Origin: Pseudonocardiaceae bacterium
Lineage (GTDB): Bacteria; Actinomycetota; Actinomycetes; Mycobacteriales; Pseudonocardiaceae
DNA length: 8,522 bases
Direction of reading: 5' to 3'
Assembly: GCA_025937115.1 (NCBI GenBank)
Contig: JAICSB010000125.1
Span: 1-8,522, forward strand
In this document: piece after piece, positions 1 to 6,344 of the stretch
Position numbering within the stretch: the first letter of the stretch is position 1
How the letters are laid out: every line of letters begins with the position of its first letter
The notes under the pieces: generated by a model
The model's database searches: none
Told to the model about the DNA's origin: nothing
What the model saw: the letters and a program-made list of their open reading frames with translations, nothing else
Position numbers and translations under genes: made by a program

Positions 1-306
1 AGTGAGGCCCTCGCCGAACAGGTCCGCGGGCAACGTCGCCTCCCGCAGCATGGCGCTGCTGGCCAGCGCGGTGGCGCGGACTCGGGACTGCCCGGCCAGC
101 CCGCTGCCTTCGTAGAGCACCCCGTCGTGGATTTCCAGGCCCTCGGTGTACATCGTCGGGTCGTGCGGGAGGACGGCAAGGACCTGTACGTGTAACTGTT
201 GTGCGGTCGAGGCGGCGCAACCGGTCAGCATGGTAGCGGCCAGCGCGAGCGTCGAAACGCCGCGCCGCACCGACCGGGTTAGGCCTGCACATCGCTGGTG
301 AGGCAC
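1..306 (-). CDS. Glutaminyl-peptide cyclotransferase-family lipoprotein, 5' part only (C-terminus outside window)
   Basis: This gene runs off the left edge; 102 codons are visible from a GTG at 306. The N-terminus is a lipoprotein signal: a basic stretch (RSVRRG), the hydrophobic STLALAATM, then the lipobox LTGC (Cys codon 219-217), so the product should be exported and lipid-anchored. The mature part reads VLPHDPTMYTEGLEIHDG, LYEGSGLAGQSRVR and FGEGLT, which match the start of the glutamine cyclotransferase family (PF05096; plant/bacterial type, a beta-propeller). Members convert N-terminal glutamine of peptides to pyroglutamate; the in vivo substrate here is unknown. The start is uncertain: GTG 306 leaves only 10 bases to the divergent GTG at 317, whereas GTG 270 still gives a full signal peptide (MRRGVSTLALAATMLTGC) and leaves room for promoters. 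Neither has a clear Shine-Dalgarno sequence. The family call is firm; the start is not. Confidence 0.82.
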   Translation of the reverse strand, partial: MPHQRCAGLTRSVRRGVSTLALAATMLTGCAASTAQQLHVQVLAVLPHDPTMYTEGLEIHDGVLYEGSGLAGQSRVRATALASSAMLREATLPADLFGEGLT

Positions 307-316
307 AATCGGAGTC

Positions 317-1087
317 GTGATTGCCGACACTACCGCGCCGGGCTGTGCCCATTATGGGGACCTCTATGAGGCCGTGGAGCTGGCCCGGCGGGCGGCGCAG
401 GCCGAGGCTGGCGAGCACCCGGTAGGACAGCATGTCGAGAACCAGACCGAGGACGGCGGCGGGGTCACTCATCTCTTCGATGCCGACCTGCCCGGCTACC
501 GTGGCTGGCGCTGGTCGGTCACGGTAGCGTCGGCGGGTCCGGGAACCCCGGTGACAGTCAGCGAAGTGGTGCTGTTGCCCGGTCCGGACGCGCTGGTCGC
601 GCCCGCCTGGCTGCCGTGGACCCAGCGGCTGCGGGCAGGTGACCTCGGCGTCGGCGATCTGCTGCCGACCGATCCGGACGACCCGCGGCTGGTGCCCGGC
701 TACCTCATCGACGACGACCCCGCGGTGGAGCCGCTGAGCCCTGAGCTGGGGCTGGGACGGCTGCGGGTACTCAGTCGGGAGGCCCGCCTGGAGCTGGTGC
801 AACGCTGGCACGACAGCGACCGCGGTCCCGACTCGGAGATGGCCCGCAGTGCCCCCGACCGGTGCGTCACCTGCGGCTTCTACCTTCCGCTCGGTGGCCT
901 GCTCGCGGCCGCGTTGGGCGTCTGCGGCAATGACCTGTCCCCGGCTGACGGGCAGGTGGTGCACGCCGAGTTCGGCTGCGGGGCGCATTCCGAGGTCCGG
1001 GTGGACACCAGCCCGAACGTGCCGGTGGCCGAACTGGTCTACGACGACGCCGAGCTGGAGCTGCTGCCGCGGACGCCGGTGGAGTGA
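317..1087 (+). CDS. DUF3027 domain protein (conserved actinobacterial)
   Basis: This 256-residue protein matches the actinobacterial DUF3027 family from memory. Landmarks are VTHLFDADLPGYRGWRW (50-66), the stretch VVLLPGPDALVAPAWLPW (84-101), GDLGVGDLLPTDPDDPRLVPG (split around 109-128), ELGLGRLRVLS (143-153) and the C-terminal CVTCGF..GVCGN..GCGAHS. Cys183, Cys186, Cys203, Cys221 and His224 could bind a metal ion; this is inference. No biochemical function is known to me. The M. tuberculosis relative is, as I recall, Rv0883c. GTG 317 is the first possible start, since TGA at 299-301 closes the frame upstream. GGAG ends only 2 bases before it, too close for normal use, and a weak -10-like CACAAT (304-309) sits 7 bases upstream, so a leaderless transcript is possible. 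The stop overlaps the next gene by 4 bases (GTGA), implying translational coupling. Confidence 0.88.
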   Translation: MIADTTAPGCAHYGDLYEAVELARRAAQAEAGEHPVGQHVENQTEDGGGVTHLFDADLPGYRGWRWSVTVASAGPGTPVTVSEVVLLPGPDALVAPAWLPWTQRLRAGDLGVGDLLPTDPDDPRLVPGYLIDDDPAVEPLSPELGLGRLRVLSREARLELVQRWHDSDRGPDSEMARSAPDRCVTCGFYLPLGGLLAAALGVCGNDLSPADGQVVHAEFGCGAHSEVRVDTSPNVPVAELVYDDAELELLPRTPVE

Positions 1088-3990
1088 GCACCGCCGCTCG
1101 CCAGGGTCCAGCCCCACACCGTCGAACCGGAACCGCGGATCCGTTCGGCACCGCAGCGCTGCGGGCAGGGGTGCTGGCCGCCTGGCGGGGGTCCCCGACG
1201 CGGTTCCGGGAGGACGCCAATGCCGAGTCCGACCTCGCCCTGCTCGGTTACGCAGACCGGTTGTTCGTCGAGCTGGCGCAGAACGCTGCCGACGCCGCGC
1301 AACGCGCGGGGGTGCCGGGGCACCTGCGGGTCACCGTCCAGGACCGCGAACTGCGGGCCGCGAACACCGGCGCGCCGCTAGACGCCACCGGCGTGGAGGC
1401 GCTGGCCGCACTGCGCGCGTCGGCCAAGCGCGACGGTGACACCGTCGGTCGTTTCGGGGTCGGTTTCGCGGCGGTCCTCGGGGTCACCGACGCCCCGCAG
1501 GTGCTCTCCCGCTCCGGCGGCGTCGAGTTCTCCGCGCAACGCACCGCCGACGCGGTGGCCGATGACCCGGCACTCTCAGCGGAGCTGACCCGGCGTGGTG
1601 GCCGGCCACCGGTGCTGCGGTTGGTGTGGCCAGCCGCCGGGGACCCGCCAGCCGGCTTCGAGACCGAGGTCCGCCTGCCGCTGCGCCTTGGGATCGATCC
1701 CGACGCGCTGCTCACGGCCTTCGTCGCGGAGGCCGGTGACCTGTTGCTGGCGCTGCCGTGGTTGCACCGCATCGACATCGGTGACCGGGTGTTGCGCCGC
1801 AAGGGCGAGGACCCGGTAGTGGTCCATGACGGTCCCGAGTTGCGCCGCTGGCGGGTGGTGCGCCAGACCGGCCTGCTACCCGACCCGGTCCTGACCGGGC
1901 TCGGGCCCGAGACAAGGCCGCAGTGGAGCGTGTGCTGGGCATTGCCGGTCGGCCCCGACGGTGCGCCATTACCGCTGACCGCCGACGTGCTGCATGCGCC
2001 CACCCCGACCGCGGAGCGCCTCACCCTGCCCGCGCGGCTGATCGCCACGGTGCCCGTCGACTCATCACGGCGCCACGTCCATCCTGGGCCAGCGGCGGAG
2101 CTGGTGCTTGACGCTGCGGCGCTGGCTTACCCGCCGCTCGCCGTCGCGCTGGCGCCGGATCAGCGCACGGCGCTGGTGCCGCCCCCGGGGTTTCCGGCCA
2201 GTGAAGTCGACGCGGCGTTGCGTGCGGCGGTACTCGAGGCGCTGCGCCACACGCCCTGGCTACCCAGCGCCGCCGGCGTTGACATCGCGCCGGCCGACGC
2301 CCTGGTGCTCGACGTGCCGCTGCCTGAGCTGGCCGAACTGCTCGCCGACGGCACACCAGACCTGCTCGACGCTGAACTGGCCGGTCCTTCCCATACCGCC
2401 GCGCTTGCTGCGCTCGGCGTGACCCGGTTGCGTCCGGCGGCCATCGCCGAGCTGGTGGCCGGGCTGGACCGGCCACCGTCGTGGTGGCGGCGCTGTTATG
2501 CAGCGCTGTTCGGCCTGCTCGACGCCGACCCGTCGGCTCGCGAAGAGCTCGGCGCGCTGCCGGTGCCGCTGGCTGACGGGCGCACCGTCACCGGCCCGCG
2601 TGGGGTGTTGCTGGGCGACCTGGTCGATGTTGCCGGCGGTGTGCCGACTGAGCTTCGGCTGGTCCATCCCGATGCGGTTCATCCGCTGCTGGAGCGCCTG
2701 GGAGCTCGACCGGTGGGGCCTGCGGAACTGCTCGACGCGCTGCGCCCGGCGATCGAGCGCAGCGTCGATGATGCCGAGGACGGCTGCGACGTCACCGGAC
2801 TCGCCCGGGCGGTGCTGTCGCTGGCGGATACTGCGGCAAGCGACAACGTGAGTCGGCCGTGGCTGGGTGCGCTGGCGCTGCCTGATGACACCGGGACACC
2901 GCGACGCGCCGACGAGCTGGTGCTGCCCGGTGGGGCCGTGCGGGAGCTGTTCGCCCCGGACGCGCCGCTGGGCGTGCTGGATCCCGCCGTCGCTGCCGAC
3001 CAACCAGTCGACGCGCTGCGAGCGGTGGGGGTGCTGGACTCGTTCGCGGTGCTCGACGAACCGCACCCGGACGGCCCGGATCACGATCTTGATGATGAAC
3101 AGCAATGGTGGGCCCAGGCGCACAGCGCAGACGGTGCGCCGCCGGCCCGCCTGCTCGCCGTCCGGGATCTGGACCTCGTTGACGATCAGTGCTGGCCGGT
3201 CGCGCTGCGCCGGATCGCAGCCGACCCCGTTGGTCTGGCCGCGTTGCGCCAGCCGGGTGGCTACACCGGCTGGTGGCTGGCCCGGCACGCCCGGCTGGGT
3301 GGCCACCCACCGCCGTACTGGCGGCTCGCCGGGGCTGTCGGGCTGGCGGGTCTCTACGACGTGGTCCCGGTCTGCGACAGTGGCGAGGCGCTGCTCGCTG
3401 CCGCCGGGGTGCGCACCGGGTTGAGCATCGGTGGAGCCGCCGACGCGGCCGACCTGCTGGCCCGGTTGGGTGACCCGGCCCGCACGGTCACCCCCGCGGT
3501 GGTGCACGCCGCGCACACCGCACTGGCCGGCGCGGACCTCGACCCCGCCGATGTGGAGCCCCCGGCCCGGGTGCGGGCGGTGACCGGCGAAGTAATCGAG
3601 GCCGACCGCGCGGTGGTGCTCGACTCGCCGTGGCTGGCCGGGGTGCTCCCGGCCGGTGAACTGGTCTCCGGTGGCGACGCTGGTGCCCTGGCCGACTTGC
3701 TGGACCTGCCGCTGGCCTCTGAGCGGGTGGCGCCCGAGCTGCTCGACGCCGCGGCGGGCGCAACGGTGCGGTGGGCCGATCTGGTGGAGGTCGTGGCGGT
3801 ATGCGCTGCCGCCGGGCTCGCCGTTCCGGAAGGGACGCTACAGCTGCACGAGCAGCTGCTGGTACGGCACACCGGCGTCGAGCATTCGGTCCCGTTCTGG
3901 GTTACCCCGAATGGCACCGTGCACGCTGCTGACCCAGTACGCGCCGCGCTGCTCCTACATTCGTGGATGGCGACACCTTCGCTACCGTGA
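1084..3990 (+). CDS. Sacsin N-terminal-like GHKL ATPase (Hsp90-like fold), large protein
   Basis: This is a 968-residue protein whose first 150 residues form a GHKL (Hsp90/sacsin type) nucleotide-binding domain. The N-box helix ADRLFVELAQNAADAAQRAG (57-76) supplies Glu63, Asn67 and Asp70. NTGAPLD (94-100) replaces the usual DxGxG motif, and VGRFGVGFAAVLG (121-133) is the glycine-rich lid motif. LRASAKRD between them is typical of the bacterial sacsin-like family. The remaining ~800 residues are Ala/Leu/Asp-rich with no domain I can name, no signal peptide and no membrane segments, so a cytoplasmic chaperone-like or regulatory ATPase is inferred. Full-length bacterial relatives are, from memory, about 900-1050 residues, so this copy appears intact. 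GTG 1084 overlaps the DUF3027 stop; the pair probably forms one operon and may work together. Antisense open frames across it are shadows created by high GC. Confidence 0.88.
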   Translation: MSTAARQGPAPHRRTGTADPFGTAALRAGVLAAWRGSPTRFREDANAESDLALLGYADRLFVELAQNAADAAQRAGVPGHLRVTVQDRELRAANTGAPLDATGVEALAALRASAKRDGDTVGRFGVGFAAVLGVTDAPQVLSRSGGVEFSAQRTADAVADDPALSAELTRRGGRPPVLRLVWPAAGDPPAGFETEVRLPLRLGIDPDALLTAFVAEAGDLLLALPWLHRIDIGDRVLRRKGEDPVVVHDGPELRRWRVVRQTGLLPDPVLTGLGPETRPQWSVCWALPVGPDGAPLPLTADVLHAPTPTAERLTLPARLIATVPVDSSRRHVHPGPAAELVLDAAALAYPPLAVALAPDQRTALVPPPGFPASEVDAALRAAVLEALRHTPWLPSAAGVDIAPADALVLDVPLPELAELLADGTPDLLDAELAGPSHTAALAALGVTRLRPAAIAELVAGLDRPPSWWRRCYAALFGLLDADPSAREELGALPVPLADGRTVTGPRGVLLGDLVDVAGGVPTELRLVHPDAVHPLLERLGARPVGPAELLDALRPAIERSVDDAEDGCDVTGLARAVLSLADTAASDNVSRPWLGALALPDDTGTPRRADELVLPGGAVRELFAPDAPLGVLDPAVAADQPVDALRAVGVLDSFAVLDEPHPDGPDHDLDDEQQWWAQAHSADGAPPARLLAVRDLDLVDDQCWPVALRRIAADPVGLAALRQPGGYTGWWLARHARLGGHPPPYWRLAGAVGLAGLYDVVPVCDSGEALLAAAGVRTGLSIGGAADAADLLARLGDPARTVTPAVVHAAHTALAGADLDPADVEPPARVRAVTGEVIEADRAVVLDSPWLAGVLPAGELVSGGDAGALADLLDLPLASERVAPELLDAAAGATVRWADLVEVVAVCAAAGLAVPEGTLQLHEQLLVRHTGVEHSVPFWVTPNGTVHAADPVRAALLLHSWMATPSLP

Positions 3991-4137
3991 TCGGTCGACC
4001 TTTGATACCTCGTGCGCGCTGAGGAATCGATCGAACACGTCCTGTAAGTCCGTCCGCAAGCGTTCTATGTCGGCAGTCAGCGCCGTGATCTCACGAGTTA
4101 GCGCGTGCATGTCTCTCACGTGAATGACCAACTCCAT
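3982..4137 (-). CDS. Possible small coiled-coil protein (51 residues), function unknown
   Basis: A minus-strand frame from ATG 4137 to TAG 3982-3984 encodes 51 residues. The middle (HALTREITALTADIERLRTD, then LQDVFDRFLSAH) is a convincing amphipathic helix with hydrophobic residues at heptad-like spacing, unlike the Arg/Pro-rich translations typical of false frames here. About 70% of third codon positions are G or C: lower than the neighbours but not random. It overlaps the 3' end of the convergent ATPase gene by 9 bases. Against it: no clear Shine-Dalgarno sequence precedes ATG 4137 or the alternative ATG 4110, and the stretch has low GC. The frame stays open up to a TTG at 4281, but the added residues do not look like a structured protein. 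It could be a genuine small gene or a remnant. Confidence 0.32.
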   Translation of the reverse strand: MELVIHVRDMHALTREITALTADIERLRTDLQDVFDRFLSAHEVSKVDRSR

Positions 4138-4634
4138 TCGGTTAGTTTGGGCGCTGATCGGTCGATGATCGCCGATTTCTCGGGCTTTTATGCGACGCGG
4201 AGATTTCGCGTCAGTGAACAGGGAGCATACAACGCAGGTGAGCAAAATAAGTGACCGTGGCCGGTAACGGTTTCGACGCAAGAACCGATTATCCGGTCGT
4301 AATGATGAGCCTTTTCGTCAACCTCCTCACCAGACGTGGGGACCGGAGTTTCCCGCCTGCGGTGGCCTGCGCCGCGCGGTCCGGTTCCCCCATTGCGGCC
4401 CGGCCCCCCTTCCCCCCTCAGGTGGGGCCGGGCCGCCATCTCGCCTAACACCCGGTCGAGGTCCGGGGTGCACCGGTTACGCCGCCGGCCCGTCCAACGC
4501 GCGCCAGGTTCTCCGTTTGCCGATTGGTTATCGCCGTCCGCCGTCCGTTCAGACTCCATTCTGTGGCTGGTCATGTTTAGCAAGTACTCCTTCGGGTGAG
4601 AATGACGCGGTTAACCACTCGATCGAGAGGCAGC
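4138..4634. other. Gene-poor intergenic stretch of lowered GC
   Basis: No convincing protein gene is visible here. By hand count 4141-4320 is 52% G+C, against about 72% in the adjacent ATPase gene. A short inverted repeat GACGCG (4194-4199) / CGCGTC (4207-4212) is present. A plus-strand frame 4251-4448 (GTG after AGGTGAG at 4236-4242) would encode 65 residues, but its end is built from the hairpin at 4395-4436 and its composition is not protein-like. I could not identify a clear promoter for the operon that begins at 4635, although it should lie in the last 130 bases of this stretch. Confidence 0.5.
4395..4436. terminator. Strong GC-only hairpin, possible terminator or insulator
   Basis: GCGGCCCGGCCCC (4395-4407) pairs perfectly with GGGGCCGGGCCGC (4424-4436), a 13-bp stem made only of G-C pairs. 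The inner bases CCT (4408-4410) and AGG (4420-4422) can extend it around a one-base bulge. No T-tract follows on either strand, so it is not a canonical intrinsic terminator. GC-only hairpins without U-tracts are often proposed as terminators in actinomycetes. Its place, about 400 bases after the ATPase gene and 200 before the next operon, suits separation of two transcription units. It could instead act as an RNA stability element. Confidence 0.42.
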
Positions 4635-4994
4635 ATGGTGACTATACGTAGTTCCTGGTTCGGCACCTTTCGCATCCGCCCCGACTGGCCTCACCGCCGA
4701 CGGACGGCCGCGCCTGCGGTGCATCGAGACAGCCCGGCGCAACCCGCAGTCAGCCGCCACGAGATCCGGCTGGATGACGGCCTCCGCGATCTCCTGGCGG
4801 ATGCGCTGATCGCGCGGCACCGCGCGCGGATTACCGAGGCGCCGGAACTCATGCTCCTGCGGGAAACGTGGGACGGCCGGTGGGCACGCGCGGAAGCCGA
4901 CCAGCTGATGGCGTATCTCCGGGCCGCAATGGATGACCGGACGGTGGGTCATGAAGGAGACGCCCAGCGAATTCTTCAGGAGGCTGCAACGTGA
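4635..4994 (+). CDS. Unrecognised small protein, first gene of a probable exporter operon
   Basis: I do not recognise this 119-residue protein. Residues 1-40 are basic, Pro-containing and probably disordered (WFGTFRIRPDWPHRRR). Residues 41-101 are rich in charged and hydrophobic residues and look helical (RHEIRLDDGLRDLLADALIA, then ELMLLRETW and EADQLMAYLRAAMDD). It has no signal peptide, membrane segment or Cys residues. ATG 4635 is chosen because GAGAGG (4625-4630) precedes it by 4 bases; GTG 4596 and ATG 4602 would add up to 13 Arg/Thr-rich residues. The TGA stop overlaps the next start by four bases (GTGA, 4991-4994), so translation of the pair should be coupled. GC content near 70% in the helical part and strong third-position bias support a real gene. 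Its place before an exporter suggests an accessory role, but that is inference only. Confidence 0.68.
   Translation: MVTIRSSWFGTFRIRPDWPHRRRTAAPAVHRDSPAQPAVSRHEIRLDDGLRDLLADALIARHRARITEAPELMLLRETWDGRWARAEADQLMAYLRAAMDDRTVGHEGDAQRILQEAAT
4978..4983 (+). promoter_or_regulatory. Ribosome binding site AGGAGG for the gene at 4991
   Basis: A perfect AGGAGG lies 7 bases before GTG 4991, inside the end of the preceding gene. It decides in favour of GTG 4991 over the internal ATG 5054, whose GGAGG (5037-5041) is 12 bases away. Confidence 0.75.
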
Positions 4995-5356
4995 TCAACC
5001 GAAGCGCGGACCCTGCGATCTCAGCGGCTGCCTCATGGAGGGTAGAATCAGCGATGACCGTTCAGTCAGCATCATCGGACGCACCGGGCCTCGACACCGA
5101 GGAGGATATCGGGTTTGATGATCGCTGCGTCGCTGAACTCGTCACTCGGGCACTGTGCGGCATGCACAGAGTGAATGGCCATTTCGTGCGCATGAATGCC
5201 ACTCTCGGTGACGACGGGTACGTCGCTGTAGAGGTCACCCGGGTGTATTTCAATGGCGAGGACACCACAATGCGCGTGTTGTTGCACCTCGCTACGCCGG
5301 TGCCCGTGACACCCCAGTCACACACACAGATTGACCACGGACCGAGTGCGGCATGA
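4991..5356 (+). CDS. Unrecognised small alpha/beta protein, second gene of a probable exporter operon
   Basis: This 121-residue protein is not one I can place. Residues 1-40 look flexible (Ser/Ala/Asp-rich). Residues 42-105 look folded: a helix FDDRCVAELVTRALCGMHRV followed by alternating strands NGHFVRMNATL, GYVAVEVTRVYFNG and TTMRVLLHLATPV. The tail is Pro/His/Ser-rich. There are two Cys (46, 56) but no CxxC, and no membrane segment. GTG 4991 has a perfect AGGAGG. ATG 5054 is an alternative giving 100 residues that keep the whole folded part. Line 5101-5160 is about 60% G+C, lower than neighbouring genes, which hints at a less adapted or more recently acquired gene. It overlaps the previous gene by 4 bases and ends 13 bases before the preferred start of the transporter ATPase. 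Confidence 0.68.
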   Translation: MINRSADPAISAAASWRVESAMTVQSASSDAPGLDTEEDIGFDDRCVAELVTRALCGMHRVNGHFVRMNATLGDDGYVAVEVTRVYFNGEDTTMRVLLHLATPVPVTPQSHTQIDHGPSAA

Positions 5357-5369
5357 GACCGTATGCACC

Positions 5370-6344
5370 GTGGCGCCAACCGCGGTGGAGGTTCGGGAGC
5401 TGGTCAAGCGCTACCCGAAGGCGCAGACGAATGCGGTCGACGGGCTCACCTTCGCGGTGGCGGGTGGCGAGATCTTCGGGTTGCTCGGCCCCAACGGAGC
5501 CGGCAAGTCCACCACGATCGGGATACTTACCACCCGGGTTCGGCCCACCGCCGGGCAGGCGCTGATCGCGAACGTGGACGTGATGGTCGCGCCGCGGACC
5601 GTGCGCAGCCTGCTCGGCGTGGTCCCGCAGCGCAACAACCTCGATCGGTCGCTGTCGGTGCGGCAGAACCTGTTGTTCCACGCCGCCTACCATGGAGTAC
5701 CCAAGGCCGTCCGCACGCGGCGGGCCGAGGCGCTGCTGGAGCAGTTCGCGCTCACTGATCGGGCCAACGAGAAGCCAGAGCTGTTCTCCGGCGGTCAGAA
5801 CCAGCGGATGATGATCGCCCGGACGCTGATGCACGATCCGACCGTGCTGTTCCTCGACGAGCCCACCACTGGACTGGATCCGGCCGCCCGGCTGTTCGTC
5901 TGGGACCGCATCCGGGAGTTGCGCGAGGCCGGCGTGACGATCGTGCTGACGACGCACGACATGGATGAGGCAGCGGCGCTGGCCGACCGGGTCGGGATCG
6001 TCGATTCCGGCCGGCTGCTGGCACTGGACACTCCGGCCGCCCTGGTCCGCGGCCTGGCCATGGGCGCGAGCCTGCAGATCGCGGTCGAGCTGGCGGACGA
6101 GCGCGGATTGGCGGGACTGCTCGACCGGCTAGGTACGCTGGCTGAAGTGCAGCGGTGTGAGCAGGTCGGCGCCGAGGCGCTCGGGCACACCATCCGGCTC
6201 TATCTCACCGGGGAGCCCGCTGCGATGGTCGGCCCGGTCGCCGCCGCGGTGGCGGAGGTCGGCGCTCGGCTAATTGGGGTGGAGATCGGCGAGGCCAGCC
6301 TGGAGGATGTGTTCATCGACCTCACCGGTAGGAGCCTGCGCTGA
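5370..6344 (+). CDS. ABC-2 type exporter ATP-binding protein (DrrA-like)
   Basis: From GTG 5370 this is a 324-residue ABC ATPase that powers the permease encoded next. Visible motifs are Walker A GPNGAGKST (40-48), Q-loop Gln87 in VVPQRNN, signature FSGGQ (139-143, with Phe where Leu is usual), Walker B VLFLDEPT followed by the D-loop GLDP, and the switch His196 in TTHDMDEA. The ~110-residue C-terminal extension after the H-loop (ending EIGEASLEDVFIDLTGR) is typical of the daunorubicin-resistance DrrA / ABC-2 subfamily, which exports drugs, lipids or other hydrophobic compounds. The substrate is not readable from sequence. The start is uncertain: GTG 5346 and TTG 5331 are in frame but would overlap the previous gene. 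The family's core begins at VEVRELVKRYP, and no start has a strong Shine-Dalgarno sequence. Confidence 0.93.
   Translation: MAPTAVEVRELVKRYPKAQTNAVDGLTFAVAGGEIFGLLGPNGAGKSTTIGILTTRVRPTAGQALIANVDVMVAPRTVRSLLGVVPQRNNLDRSLSVRQNLLFHAAYHGVPKAVRTRRAEALLEQFALTDRANEKPELFSGGQNQRMMIARTLMHDPTVLFLDEPTTGLDPAARLFVWDRIRELREAGVTIVLTTHDMDEAAALADRVGIVDSGRLLALDTPAALVRGLAMGASLQIAVELADERGLAGLLDRLGTLAEVQRCEQVGAEALGHTIRLYLTGEPAAMVGPVAAAVAEVGARLIGVEIGEASLEDVFIDLTGRSLR
6331..6334 (+). promoter_or_regulatory. Ribosome binding site (GGAG) supporting a CTG start for the permease
   Basis: TAGGAG (6329-6334) lies 6 bases before CTG 6341, a good Shine-Dalgarno distance. No comparable site precedes GTG 6386, the first conventional start. 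The TAG inside this motif also closes the permease frame upstream, so translation must begin after it. Confidence 0.5.

Noticed and set aside
849..1439. Plus-strand frame of 196 codons overlapping the DUF3027 and ATPase genes
   Set aside because: It is Arg/Ala/Pro-rich, the usual false-frame composition of such DNA, and conflicts with two well-supported genes.
2260..3516. Long minus-strand open frame (418 codons) inside the ATPase gene
   Set aside because: Its translation is rich in Arg, Gln, Gly and His with no family resemblance. It is a shadow of the high-GC ATPase reading frame on the opposite strand.
4251..4448. Plus-strand 65-codon frame with AGGTGAG before its GTG, considered as a peptide precursor for the exporter
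   Set aside because: The ribosome site is good, but the last third of the frame is the hairpin at 4395-4436. There is no leader/core pattern, and no modifying enzyme gene is nearby.
4188..4583. Minus-strand open frame of 131 codons in the intergenic gap
   Set aside because: Composition is Gly/Arg/Pro-rich in the GC-only hairpin section and unstructured elsewhere. A ribosome-binding-like AGGAGG on the minus strand near 4325 is not followed by a long frame.
5292..5957. Minus-strand open frame of 221 codons over the ABC ATPase
   Set aside because: It covers the Walker A, signature and Walker B coding regions of the real gene in antisense and has no protein-like features.
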